Positions 34,045 to 45,400 of a DNA stretch of 64,000 nt are shown here, one piece after another (position 1 is the stretch's first letter; the number at the start of each line of letters is the position of its first letter). Source of the DNA: Rhododendron vialii (Eukaryota; Streptophyta; Magnoliopsida; Ericales; Ericaceae); NCBI RefSeq assembly GCF_030253575.1, contig NC_080560.1, positions 35,760,001 to 35,824,000 on the forward strand, given 5' to 3'. Made by a program: the position numbers and the translations under genes. Under the pieces are notes generated by a model that saw only the letters and a list, made by a program, of their open reading frames with translations, ran no database searches and was not told the origin of the DNA.

Positions 34045-35313
34045 TGATAAAAACAAATGAAATTGTGTTACTTTCATTCGTATTTGTATTTTTGGAACAA
34101 AAGAATTGATAAGTGCAGACACAATCCTTTTATGTCCTCAAAACAAGCTTCAAGTTATGCGATGTCCTGTCATTATTATTTACAAACTTCTAGAACCGAA
34201 AACAAACAGATGATTTCTTCAAAAAGCTAAAAATAGAAAAAGAAAAAGAAATGAACAGAAAGAAAAGAAAGAAAATCTCGATTAATTGGTTTTTACTTTA
34301 AGGAATTCCCCAATTTGAGATGACAAAGAGCTATGGTTTACAAAATAGTCTCATTTGTGGCAAAAAGAACAATAATTGAAAAATTCCATACACTGAACTC
34401 AACTGTGCTCATCTCCTTATCACAATTCTTTTCTGTCTCTTAATGTTTGGTGTTTTTCCTATTGTCTTCTTATGATGTATGCAAAAACTGGTTTCCACTA
34501 CTGAAACAGGGTTATAAGTTGCCGAAACCGGTATTCTAATTTCAGAAACTGCTATTCTACTTCTGAAATAGGCTTTGAAATTGCCAAAATTGCTTTTGAA
34601 ACTGCTGGAATTGGTTTCCCAACTGGTGAAACTGAGTTCTAAGTGGCAAAATCTTTGGTTCCATTTTGTTTCTTTTGAAGAATCTATCTCTTGGTAACTC
34701 CTTTGGACAAAATAGAGGATGGAGAATTTAGAGGTTGAATGCAAGGTGTCTTTCACGTTGTACGTACCAATGTTGTATATTTTTCAGAGCTTGCTTTGTT
34801 TTAGATCACGACTCAAAGCCAAACCCAGGCCATGAATGTCCTTGACTTGTACTTGCTTATGCTTGCTGCAGTTATGTTTCCCACGTCAAATGAGATAAAG
34901 CTGGCGTAATATTGCTCTCCAATGGTCAATTTGGTTCGCATATTGTTATGCTCGTATTATCTTCATGAACATAGGTTCAATTAATCTCGCTGTCTTTAAG
35001 CTGGAAGATAACTCACTAGGATTAAAAGCCGGATTGTGGCTTCTTTTTCTCGTTGGTATTTTGATATCATCACCGAGTTTGCCCCAATTTTTTTGAGTAT
35101 ATTTCATGATTCTATTGAATATGTGGCTTGAACCAGTAAAATCACAATCCCGAAATGATTTCTAAGGCACTTAATCTGCTGAGCACTTCATCCAATTAAA
35201 CATATCAGTTTCTTCGTGCGAAACTTTTTCAAAGGCATTAAGCTTCCAGACAGCTCTGCTCCCGTACGTGTTGCCTCGAAGGCATGGGGCGCCCCAAAGC
35301 ACGTCGGGGTTGT

Positions 35314-35333
35314 GGGGGGGGGGGGGGGGGGGG
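35314..35333. repeat. Poly-G run of 20 bases
   Basis: Twenty consecutive G. Such runs can fold as G-quadruplexes but also are prone to sequencing error, so the exact length is doubtful. Confidence 0.8.
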
Positions 35334-36537
35334 AGGTGGTGAATTAAGAGTGGCGATGGCGCTCCCGGAGCACGTTCTAGTTCATAGTTCTTTCTTGCAT
35401 ATTGATAGAATGGCGCCCCACAGCACCCTGATAGTGCGCTGGCACTGCAAAGAACGCCCATCGTGCCCCGACACCTTTCCGAAGCACTTTTATGATTGGC
35501 TGATGCCAGGCTGCGTATTTTGAGAATCACTTTCTATTTTTTGGCCTTAGAGGTAAAAAGCCCTTTAGGGTAAGGGTGTGACCTCAGCCAACTTTGAGAG
35601 GAAAACCCTTTCCCTCTATATATCTTGTGAGCTTAGAAAAATTAATTGTTTCGTTGTTCATCATTAGTGGCATTTTAGAGTCGTTTATATTATGGTCCTG
35701 ACTTCTCGGGCCCTCGAAGGACCCAACCGCAACCCGATGATTATTGATGTTCATGATATTGGAAAAATAACCAAACCAAATATATGCGAAAAATTAATGG
35801 AGAAACCAAACCAACAAAAAAAAAACGAACACTACAAGGAATAATACATTTGCCGGCGCTTGAATAACGCCGTTAGAGACCCGTTAAACGCCGCCAAATA
35901 TTCACCGGCATTTTATACCAAACGTCGGGGACGTGGCCGCTGGCTTATATTTCCGGCGCTTAAAAAACGCCGGGTAGAAGTTCTACCGGCGTTTTTAAAA
36001 ATGCCGTTTAAAAGGTCCAGCCGTTAACATCTGGCGTCCGTCCCGTTACGGCGACGTGATTATGATGTGTTATGCCAACGTTTTTTTAGGAAAACGCCGG
36101 AATCAAATTTTTAAAAGCCCAGTAAAACTAGGCCCAAAGTCATGGGCCCAAACAATGTTAGAACTCCATTATTTAGCCCAGCAAATTAGAACTGCCCTGC
36201 GCCGACAACCAGACCTCCGCGGAGCCATGGGGCATCGGCCACGCCGTGGCATGAATCTGAGGGTTCCCGGCAACGGGACCCACCGCGCCGGCCAGGGAGC
36301 GTTGAAGAAAGAGAGAAAGGAAAAATACAAGTATTTAGCGCAACAAATTGGTCGTTACGTTTTTTTCCAAAATGTATTCATGAATTACTCTTCGCTGGTT
36401 TTATAGGCTTGAAATTAGATCACGGATCTGTGATCTGCTTTATACATGCAGAATTGTTGACAGTGATTCTGATTTTTGGTGATTGATTAGGTCATGCGCG
36501 ATTTTAGAAGGGGTGTTTTGTGCAGGCCTTTTTTTTT

Positions 36538-37085
36538 GGTTGTGAATTCACACCTTTTTATTTTTATTTTTTTGTCTTGTGATTTTTTTTTTTGAAGGTG
36601 TGAATTATTTTTTCGAAGGTGTGAATTCTTAATTTGGTGCTGTGAATTCTGTCTTTTTCGAAGATGTGAATTCTGCAAAAGGATATAATATCAAATTATG
36701 GGGATGTGAATTATGCAAAAGATGTGAAAAGAACTGTAAATTGATATGTGAATTTTAGGGATGTGAATTCTGTAAAGGTGTGTGAATTTTGCAAATGGTG
36801 TACTGGAGCCAAATTCACACACTCAAGAATTCACACCAATAATTTACCCAGAATTTTGAGGGCGTGAATAATGCAAAGGAGTGTCAATTAGGGGGTGTGA
36901 GTTCTTGCAAATGGGTGTGAATTTGCAAAAAAAGAAGAAGATGAATAGTAAAAATGAGATGTGAATTCTGTGGGGTGTAAATTCTGTGAGGTGTGAATTT
37001 TTTGGGTGTGAATTATGTGGGGTGTGAATTATGTGATGTGTGAATTCTTGGGGTATGAATTCTGTGAGGTGTGAATTCTTGGAAT
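36538..37085. repeat. Degenerate (R)GTGTGAATTC repeat field, about 16 copies
   Basis: The 10-bp word RTGTGAATTY recurs at irregular spacing (about 15-50 bp), for example near 36597, 36618, 36664, 36703, 36763, 36958, 37005, 37021 and 37068. One inverted pair lies at about 36812-36838. The spacing tightens to about 16 bp at 36985-37045. It resembles the motif-rich subterminal zones where CACTA proteins bind, but the position, 0.7-1.2 kb from the terminus, is unusual. Confidence 0.65.
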
Positions 37086-37299
37086 GTTGAAAAGTGACAA
37101 GGGTAAAATAGTAAAAGCATCTTTAAAAAAAGGGCTGGATGGGATAGCTCTACAGAAAGGGATTTGCATGGAACTCCAAAAAAAAAATGGGACCGGCCAG
37201 GAATTTCCCGTATATTTAACCATCAATTCCCATTTTAAAAGCTTCAGGTAAATGTTTGAACAAAAGAAAGTTTAAAAACCAAACTTCAACTGAAATGAT

Positions 37300-37650
37300 G
37301 TGCTTTTTTTTTTTTTAAACGGCAAAAATCTTATTAACGAAGACGACAAGAGTGCTAGGTACAAAATTCCACAACTAACATCCAGATGCCATAAATATCA
37401 ACTACTAGTCGAAATCATCCATGTAATTGCAACCAATCCATCCATCCTCATAATCTTTCAGCCATCAATCCATCAAAACATATCAGCAATATTCTACCTC
37501 ATAGAATAATAATACAGCAGCACAGATTGCATCAATAGCATAATCCAGATCTCTTAGCCCTCCAAAAACTAGGAAACACCATCCACACTAGTACACAAGA
37601 CGCCAAACTGACACAAGACACAAGACTTAGGACTCCAAACTGATAGAGGA
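37300..37650 (-). other. Possible 3' end of a LINE or SINE-like retroposon
   Basis: On the minus strand the sequence TTAATAAGATTTTTGCCGTTT leads into a run of 14-15 A (plus-strand T run at 37302-37316), like a plant LINE 3' tail. No coding part was recognised, so this is only a suggestion. Confidence 0.3.
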
Positions 37651-37723
37651 CACAAGACACCAAAAAAAAAAAAGGACATAAAAGAAACAAGACACAAACA
37701 AAACCAAAAAACCAAGAGGCAGT

Positions 37724-38035
37724 TTATATATGATGCCTCCTTTTGCTCTTGCTCTTGTTCTTTGTCTTTGATTGTGTCTCCATCATCTCTTTCATTTGTG
37801 TCTCAAAGTGGGCCCGGTACAATTGAAGCTGCTCTTGCATTTGTGCTTGAAATATATGGGTTTGCTCTTGTGATCGCCGATATCCACCTCCAAAGACATC
37901 TTTGATAGAAGGGCCTAATCCAAATGTTCGAACACGACCAGGTTACTTAGGGCCCATAACTTTTACAAAGATATCCTCATCTATGCACGTGGATTCAGTA
38001 GAAGATCCTTCCATTTGCGTCGAGAGCTCCGTCAT
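37724..38035 (-). pseudogene. CACTA second-protein (Transposase_24-like) fragment
   Basis: The minus strand reads MTELSTQMEGSSTESTC.., then VMGPK, an in-frame TAA, PGRVRTFGLGPSIKDVFGGG, a Gln/Glu-rich coiled-coil-like stretch (QEQTHIFQAQMQEQLQLY) and a Lys-rich tail KTKNKSKSKRRHH. The GPxRPGRVRGxGxGPxP pattern followed by a coiled coil is typical of the C-terminal part of the non-catalytic CACTA protein that binds subterminal repeats. One stop breaks it, and upstream exons were not found. Confidence 0.65.
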
Positions 38036-38759
38036 TTGAGTCTACAAACACCACATAAAATAAAAGGATAAATGCATATATATAATATGACTAATAGAAT
38101 ACCCTACTTGTCACTTTCATCAAGAACCAACCAATTTGTATAGCTTGCAAGCGAACGAGAGACGATTCCACTATGTGAAGAGAATGATGCTCCGAAGAGC
38201 TACAATGGTGACGCACAAACAAAGCCCTCACAAAGAGACTCTCACCAATCCCAAAATACAAATTCTCTCACCAAATAAAAAACCCGATTAGAATCTCTCA
38301 CCAAATACAGATTCTCTCTCATCAAGTCTCACAAAAACCCTAGGGTTTTTAACCAAGAGACACAGACAGAATATAGTTCCATAGACATGACCGGATGTCA
38401 CACAGATGCAAATGATTCTCAAGAAACCCTACGGTTTCAACCAGAAAGAATCGCCGAAACAGATGATCTTCCAGATGGATGGCCGGAGGCCTACAGAACC
38501 CACCATAGAAGGGGTAACCAGATGCTGATAAAGATCTTCCAAAGAACCCTAAAGTTCTACAGATGAGACCCCCTAGGGGCCTCTTAGAGGGATTCACTCA
38601 AGAAGTCCAACCCCTAATGAGAGAGCAAGGCTATATTTATAGCCACAGATTGCTTTCTAAAGTCAGAATCCTTGCCAGATTATGTTTCCTTTGCATATAG
38701 AGTCCAAAACCAAAAAGGAAACTCCAAAACCAATCTTTAGGAAGTCCAGAATATTACCA

Positions 38760-38945
38760 AAATCAACTAAAGCATGCTGGTCCGGACCACCACATACCGT
38801 GGTCCAGACGAAGATTCTAGAATGTACTGCCCCGTCTTTATGGTCCGGACCACGGTTGCGCTGGTCCGGACAGAAAAAACAGATCGCTCTAGAAAACGCA
38901 TGCAAGCACTGGTCCGGACCACCAAGGCCGTGGTCCAGACCATGA
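38760..38945. promoter_or_regulatory. Cluster of TGGTCCGGACCA palindromes in the U3 of the LTR
   Basis: The 12-bp palindrome TGGTCCGGACCA and close variants (TGGTCCAGAC, TGGTCCGGACCACGG, TGGTCCGGACAG) occur about seven times in under 190 bp, starting about 35 bp inside the U3 end of the LTR. The same cluster is kept in the other LTR at 42150-42315. Clustered palindromes in U3 suggest protein-binding sites that drive element transcription, but the binding factor is unknown. Confidence 0.5.
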
Positions 38946-40166
38946 AGGCCAAGAAGTCCAAAACAAGCCAAAAAACTACAAATCTCCACCTTGGCGAAAT
39001 ATCCAAGTACCGTACCAACAATGGCACACCAATCGAAATCCCACAAATCTCCACCTTGGCGAGATGTCCAATTCCCATGCGAATCCAAAACGACACCAAT
39101 GAATCGCATGAGAAACAAATGCTCAATAATCAAACTCTAAGCTCCAACAAAGCCGATTAATCGAAGAGAAGCGAATTGCAAAACAACAAAGTGACCGAGT
39201 CACACGAACCAATCCATCAAACCGAATGCTTAAGACATATCAAGCCAAAGTCAAGTATAAGAGCCCGAGACACATTGAGCCAACCCAAACCAATCTTCAA
39301 ATACGGAAGCAAGCAAGCTCTCACCAAACAAACAGACGCTCGAGACATATCAAGCCAAAACTAGATTTTACCAACCAAACAGATTTCTCTCCACCGAAAG
39401 CTCGAGTCAAACAAAGAGAGCGAAATAAAATACCCAAAAAGAGAGCGAACTGAATCACAGACCAAGCTTCCTACCAAAAATAAAACCATGGGCTAGAGAG
39501 CAAGCCGAAAAACCCTAATCAAGCTCTCCACAAACCAAACCAGATTAACTGCTGATCAAATAAGCTCTAACCAAATTCTGAAGTACTGGAACATAACTTC
39601 AGTTTACCCTAAAAGAGCCAAATTTTGAAGTATCGAGCAAACTTCAAAATACAAACCAATCCCAAAAAATAAGTGCACAACCAAATTCGAAAGTGGCAAA
39701 CAAGTTCCAGTCATATAATCCAAAATCCAAAACATCTTCGAGAGATACTCAAAGACACCCAAAACTAAACAACCCGATCGGCAAACCCAGGACGTCCAAA
39801 AACAACCAAACCAAATTGTCTTCGAAAGGATGCCACAAAATGCCCAAGGCGCTCAAACTAATTACTAAACTATCAACAGTCCCAAAAACACATATCCAAG
39901 TGATTTATCTCCACCAAATTCACAAGCCCATGCAAATTTTCTAAACTAATAACCAAAGAGATAAATTCAAAACGAATAAACCAAATTACCTTCCAAATTG
40001 ATGAGATTCTCCACAAAGTCCGATAATGATCGAACACAAAAGGTTGCATCATCCAACTCCAAACAGATTTTCCTATCTCCAACCTCTCATAAGCCTGGCC
40101 AGTACCCATAAGAACATCTTTATAGTCAAATCCCAAAATTCCAATCCGCTCATCTGAACGGCAAAC

Positions 40167-40631
40167 TGTAACACCCCGTCCCACATCGGAAGTCTACATG
40201 GATGATCTTAGGCATATAACAAACCTTGTGGGCTACTACTAGTACCTTGTGCTTAAGCTTTTGGGCCATGTGGTGTGGCTTGTGGATCAAAATCAGGGTA
40301 TTGGGCCAGTGGTCTACTTGGGGCATTACAGGTGGTATCAAAGTCATCCATGTGCACGACCATGTGGGCCTTGGAGTTTGGTTGGATTTGACTGTTGGTT
40401 TGATTAGTATCGGTGATTATAGTGCTCAACCCCTTGCGAGGGCGCGAGGCTATAAAGTTGGGGAGATTGTAACACCCCGTCCCACATCAGAAGTCTACAT
40501 GGATGATCTTGGGCATATAACAAACATTGTCAGCTACTACTAGTACCTTGTGCTTAAGCTTTTGGGCCATGTGGTGTGACTTATGGATCAAAATCAAAGT
40601 ATTGGGCCAGTAGTCTACTTGGGGCGTTACA
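40167..40631 (+). mobile_element. Complete TRIM element (terminal-repeat retrotransposon in miniature)
   Basis: Two 164-bp LTRs (40167-40330 and 40468-40631), both TGTAACACCCCGTCCCAC..TTACA, differ at about 11 positions. GGTGGTATCAAAG directly after the first LTR is a Met-tRNA primer site, and AAGTTGGGGAGAT directly before the second is a polypurine tract. The internal part is 137 bp and codes for nothing. A perfect 5-bp target-site duplication CAAAC (40162-40166 and 40632-40636) proves the ends. About 6.7% LTR difference suggests an insertion somewhat older than the Copia at 24-30 kb. It lies inside the internal region of the larger LTR array, so it is younger than that array. Confidence 0.95.
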
Positions 40632-41444
40632 CAAACTGATGATGAACCCCCAAAATAGCAAACTAAGAATCTTCATCGCCAAGTTTCTCCACCGAAATAA
40701 ATTTTCCCAAAAATCCATAAACCACCAATAATCTACCAAAACTGAGCAGCGGAAACGAAACAGATGCCTAGGTCGGAACCTAAGCTCTGATACCAGTTTG
40801 TTGTGCGGCGGGCCCCCGAAGGACCCAACCGCAACCCGACGATTATTGATGTTAATGATATCGGGAAAAAAACCAAACCAAACATATGTGAAAAATTAAT
40901 GGAGAAACCAAACCAAGAAAAAAAATGAATAAAAGAGACCAAGATATACGTGGTTCGGTTTACGGATGTAAACCTACTCCACGAGCAAGCGAACGAGAGA
41001 CGATTCCACTATGTGAAGAGAATGATGCTCCGAAGAGCTACAATGGTGATGAACAAACAAAGCCCTCACAAAGAGACTCTCACCAATCCCAAAATACAAA
41101 TTCTCTCACCAAATACAGATTCTCTCTCATCAAGTCTCACAAAAACCCTAGGATTTTTAACCAAGAGACACAGACAGAATATAGTTCCATAGACATGACC
41201 GGATGTCACACAGTTGCAAATGATTCTCAAGAAACCCTACGGTTTCAACCAGAAAGAATCGCCGAAACAGATGATCTTCCAGATGGCCGGAGGCCTACAG
41301 AACCCACCATAGAAGGGATCTTCCAAAGAACCCTAAAGTTCTATAGATGAGACCCCCTAGGGGCCTCTCAGAGGGATTCACTCAAGAAGTCCAAACCCTA
41401 ATGACAGAGCACGGCTATATTTATAGCCACAGATTGCTTCCTAA

Positions 41445-42023
41445 TACGGTGTTCAAGAAAACTGCCCGAACCGTAAAACCGGTCTGATCCGGACCAAACC
41501 GTCCTATTTGGTCTGGTTCTGCGGTTCTACGGTCAGGTTATGGTTCCAAAAAAATAAGAACCGTTAATTTTGGTTTGGTTACTGGTTCTCAATTAATGAA
41601 CCGTGGTTAGAACCGAATCGGACCGTTTAAAACTAAGATAAATATAGATATAGATATGTGTGTGTAATTAAATATGTATTTGAATTTGGTAGGTTAATCT
41701 TTTCCTTGCTAAACTTAATTTATTTAGAGATGAAATTTCATTTATTAGGAAAGCTTTTATTTTCTTCCTTCATTTCCTATTCCAGCATATTATCTTCCTA
41801 TTTCTTTAATTTTATGAGTTCATATTTTATGAATAAGTGTTTGGATGCTTATTGGATAGAACCGAAACCGAACCAAAACTGGACCGGTCTTGCGGTTTGG
41901 TTCTGGTTAGGTTCCATGCATATATTGGTTAGGTTCTGGTTCCCAATTTTCTAGAACTGTTTGAAATGGTCCGGTTACTGGTTTTCTAAAGAACCGAACC
42001 AATCTGGACCGTGTACACCCCTA
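41445..42023. mobile_element. Non-autonomous hAT element inside the right LTR of the array
   Basis: The left end TACGGTGTTCAAG and the right end (reverse complement TAGGGGTGTACACGG) are imperfect inverted repeats with a perfect 8-bp target-site duplication CTTCCTAA (41437-41444 and 42024-42031). The left LTR of the array has the empty site at about 38652-38670. Both subterminal regions are packed with AACCGG/GAACCG words, the probable transposase-binding repeats. It has no coding sequence. Confidence 0.92.
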
Positions 42024-42418
42024 CTTCCTAAAGTCAGAATCCTTGCCAAATTATGTTTCCTTTGCATATAGAGTCCAAAACCAAAAAGGAAACTCTAAAA
42101 CTAATCTTTAGAAAGTCCAAAATATTACCAAAATCAGCTAAAACATGCTGGTCCGGACCACCACATACCGTGGTCCAGACGGAGATTCCAGAATGCACTG
42201 CCTCGTCGCCATGGTCCAAACCACGGGATGCGCTGGTCTGGACAGAAAAAACAGACCGCTCTGGAAAACGCAAACAAGCACTGGTCCGGACCACCAAGGC
42301 CGTGGTCCGGTCCATGAAGCCCGAGAAGTCCAAAACGAGCCAAAAAACTACAAATCTCCACCTTGGCGAGATATCCAAGTACCGTACAAACAATGGCCCA
42401 CCAATCGAAATCCCATAG

Positions 42419-45400
42419 TCTTGATAATCGTTGTATTCATAAAAACCTTCATCAGATTTCATATCATTTATTTGTGCCTTTAATTCTCTTTGGCGGGATG
42501 GATTTGGAGCCGTGTTGGGTAGAGATCGCGTGTTGGTGAACTCGTGGGCGCTATGGGATCAAGATGAACCTTGGGAAGCTTCATCAAAGTTGTGGAGTTA
42601 TATATGTTAAGCTATTGGGGTTAGTCGTTTCAAGGTCGTCTCTGGTAACATTTTGTAAACCTTTTGATCTATAGCAATTTGGAAGATTAGGTTGTGGTTT
42701 TCCTCTTACGGATACTTATCCTTATTTAAAAAAAAAACCTTTTTTGGCTATTATTGTGTTGCTTGGTGATTTGATTTATGAATTATGGATACTGATTAAA
42801 TTGGTAAAAATTGCAATTGCTAATTTTTACATTGGTATTTGCTAGTTTCAGGATCCTATCCTATGAAGAAAACGCCAAATATGTTTATATCAAAACTAAC
42901 CAAACCAAATCGAAGCTTAAATCTCAATCAATTGGCGTCAGCAAAACTAATTAGTTGATTCAATTAAAAATAATATGTTTGCACAATTCTACCACCACAT
43001 TAAGTGGATGTCTACATATATAACATCACTCTAGTTAGATATCCTAACCTACTCCTCCTAAATAAGAAACACTTTCGCTTGCCATTTAATGGATGGTCGA
43101 TTTTGCCCTTTTAGTGTTGACTTGGTGTTGTTTTTTTGTTTGGTGAAATGGTAATTGCACTGCTTTTATTGGGGTACATGTTTGGTTGTTGGGTCTTACT
43201 GGGTTACATGGCAATAGGGGGTGAAATAAGAAACACTTTCGCTTGCCATTTAATGGATGGACGATTTTGCCCTTTTAGTGTTGGCTTGGTGTTGTTTTTT
43301 TGTTTGGTGAAATGGTAATTGCACTACTTCCGCACCTTTCTATAATCGGCCTTCAATCCTAAAAAAACTTCCACTTTGCATCTCTTTTGTAGCCCAAGAT
43401 TCAAGTGTTTCAGGCGATTTTGAGTTCGACGACGACTGAGTTTCAGGCCGCAGGGGACTTCTCCGCCGACGATCCAGTCGGAGGGGGCGTTGCTGCTACG
43501 TTATCTATGTATCTCCATCGCCGATCATGGAGTATCTTTTCTAATTTGCTGCATTTGTTCCTCTGTTTTTTTTTTTTCTATATATCCAATTTGCACGCTT
43601 TGCATGTCTTTGTCAATGCCAATTTTTCTGGGTTGGCAGTTAGCGGATTAGAGAGATAAAGATGGCGGTGGCGGTGGCGTTGGCAATCTGTGGTGGTGGT
43701 GATTTTGGTGGCCGGAGACAACCAAAACCAAATCTGTGGTTTGCTCTCTCTCTCTTGAATCTACTGCTCGCCCTCACCCCTAAATCTACTGTCCCAAAAC
43801 CCATAATAATAGTGATTTAGCTTCTAAAGCTTTACGTTAGAGTTCCAGTGTTTTTGAAAATTTGAGAAAATTTTGTTGAAAATTAAAATTACATTGAAAT
43901 GTTTTTTAATTTACGTAGATTTGAGAGTACGTAATTCTCTCACTTTTTTTGTGGTGACCAAAAACGGAATTTTTAGTTCCGGAAGATAAATTTGGCGAAG
44001 AGGTTAATGTGTGATTGATCTGATAGCCTTTCAAAAAAAAGTAATTGATTTGATAATTTACTTTCTTATGTATGTTTTCTTTTTCATTAAGTACTTTGTG
44101 GTGTATGTTCATTAAGTATTTTGTAGCAAAATAAGTTAGGGTTTTTAAGATGGGTCGGTATGTTCTCTAACATGTAGTGTTTTGATGATTTCTTGCATTT
44201 AGGTTTCATTGTTTGGAAATCATGGAGTATCTCTTCTGATTTGCTGCTTTTGTTCCTTTGGTTTTTTGTGTTTTGACTTTTTATTGAAAAGATTTTGGGT
44301 CAATTCAATCTGTGTGTGTAGATTCATTTTGGGCTGCTGTTTTTAGTTGGTGATGTTTTCCGTTTTCCTGATTTCTATTGCATGTTCGGTTTTGTGCTTT
44401 ATTTTGGAACTTTGTAGTGTTCCTTGTCGTTTGCTATTTTTTTTGGACCTTTTTCGATTTAAAAAATTGCACTTATCTTTGGATTTTCTGCATAAATTAA
44501 TTACTCTCTTTCTTTTGTAGCTTGATTTCTCTTAATTTATCGATTCAAAATACTCGTAGAGTTGGTTTAAAGAGTAAATATTTATTTGGTTTTGTTATCC
44601 CCAAGACAGTTAAAGGGTTAGTGAAAGAGTGGTCTCATTATCCTACCCACAGTCAAAGGGTATAGTATGTAAGAAAGCGTCAATTCGTTAATGGGGCTCT
44701 TCTAAAAAACCGTTGGGATGCGAAAGATGTAATACTCGATATTGTCTCTCTTCTCTCTATAGTTATTTAGTGTACAATTGAAGCTTCAACTCTTTAAGCA
44801 TTCAACTAGATAATTAGAGTAGTTGACTTGTGTCGTTCTCGAATTGCTTTGTTCCTTTCACATATCATAGAGGTTATCAATTTGGCTTATTTGAAGATTA
44901 TGTCCTTAATGTGTTACATGTCTTATTCAATCATACCTCCACTAGAGTATATTCTACTTTTAAATCAATATGATCATTTAGAGAAATATTCATCACAACA
45001 CTTTTGGCCCAACACTTTTGAAGGTGTAAATCTTTTACCCCAAAAAAACAATTAAAATATATTTTAAAAAATGCCTTACTGTGTCCCTGTGTGTGTACAT
45101 GGCATGTCCCTCCTAGCGTGTCTCATGTGCTTCATAGTTTTGTTGATATTTCAATGCACCACAACTATGTCGAGTTGTTAAGATCAACAAAAAAATACAA
45201 AAACTCCGTGCTCTCATAAATGGTTGTTGCTATTAAGACAGATTCGTATATGCTCCCAAGCAAAATTTGTTTATAAAATCAGCTTGGTATCACAGGCTTA
45301 CATTTGGGTGATATAATGGCTTTTAGAACAGAACTTGGACTATAGACATGGCAGTCTTAGAAATATTGGGACGTTCTTATTTATTTCTAGACTACAAGTT

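Larger units (their letters stand above)
33738..35692. other. Intergenic region downstream of the receptor kinase
   Basis: AT-rich, no gene recognised. It contains the small hairpin at 33973-34044, a stretch at about 34490-34640 where GAAACTG/GAAACCGG-like words recur loosely, and a 20-base G run at 35314-35333. The open frames around the G run owe their length to the Gly/Pro codons it makes. Confidence 0.5.
35830..38147 (-). mobile_element. CACTA (En/Spm) transposon fragment inside the left LTR
   Basis: The insertion opens with CACTACAAGGAATAATACATT, a CACTA-type terminus, followed by subterminal CCGGCGTTT/AACGCCGG repeats to about 36100. Near its other side a minus-strand CACTA protein fragment is found. 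The LTR resumes at GCAAGCGAACGAGAG (38149). The second terminus (..CTTGTAGTG) is missing, so the element is truncated on the right and took some LTR sequence with it. It also contains the GTGTGAATTC repeat field and a possible LINE tail at 37300-37650. Confidence 0.7.
35693..42418 (-). mobile_element. Non-coding Copia-derived LTR array (LTR-internal-LTR-internal) with nested insertions
   Basis: Two related LTRs, about 35693-38980 (split by an insertion) and 40799-42352 (split by another), flank 1.8 kb of A/C-rich internal sequence without any polyprotein. On the minus strand the right LTR is followed by TGGTATCAGAGCTT at about 40795-40782, the initiator-Met tRNA primer site, and CCAAGGTGGAGATT at about 38994-38981 is the polypurine tract, so the element runs minus. 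Beyond the right LTR, 42353-42418 again carries the polypurine tract and about 50 bp of matching internal sequence, so what lies outside is element, not host. The LTRs differ by roughly 8% in the part compared, so it is older than the Copia at 24-30 kb. With no coding capacity it is a fossil LARD-like element. Confidence 0.75.

Noticed and set aside
35284-35530. Gly-rich (plus) and Pro-rich (minus) frames
   Set aside because: Created by the 20-base G run; no other coding evidence.
38663-39160. Long open frames on both strands with Trp/Gly-rich or Arg/Thr-rich sequence
   Set aside because: They lie in the LTR U3 palindrome cluster (TGGTCCGGACCA); open on both strands and repeated in the second LTR. 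Not genes.
43405-43659. Possible first exon in GC-richer DNA
   Set aside because: Plausible start and composition, but no recognisable domain, no partner exons and no splice evidence, so not called as a gene.
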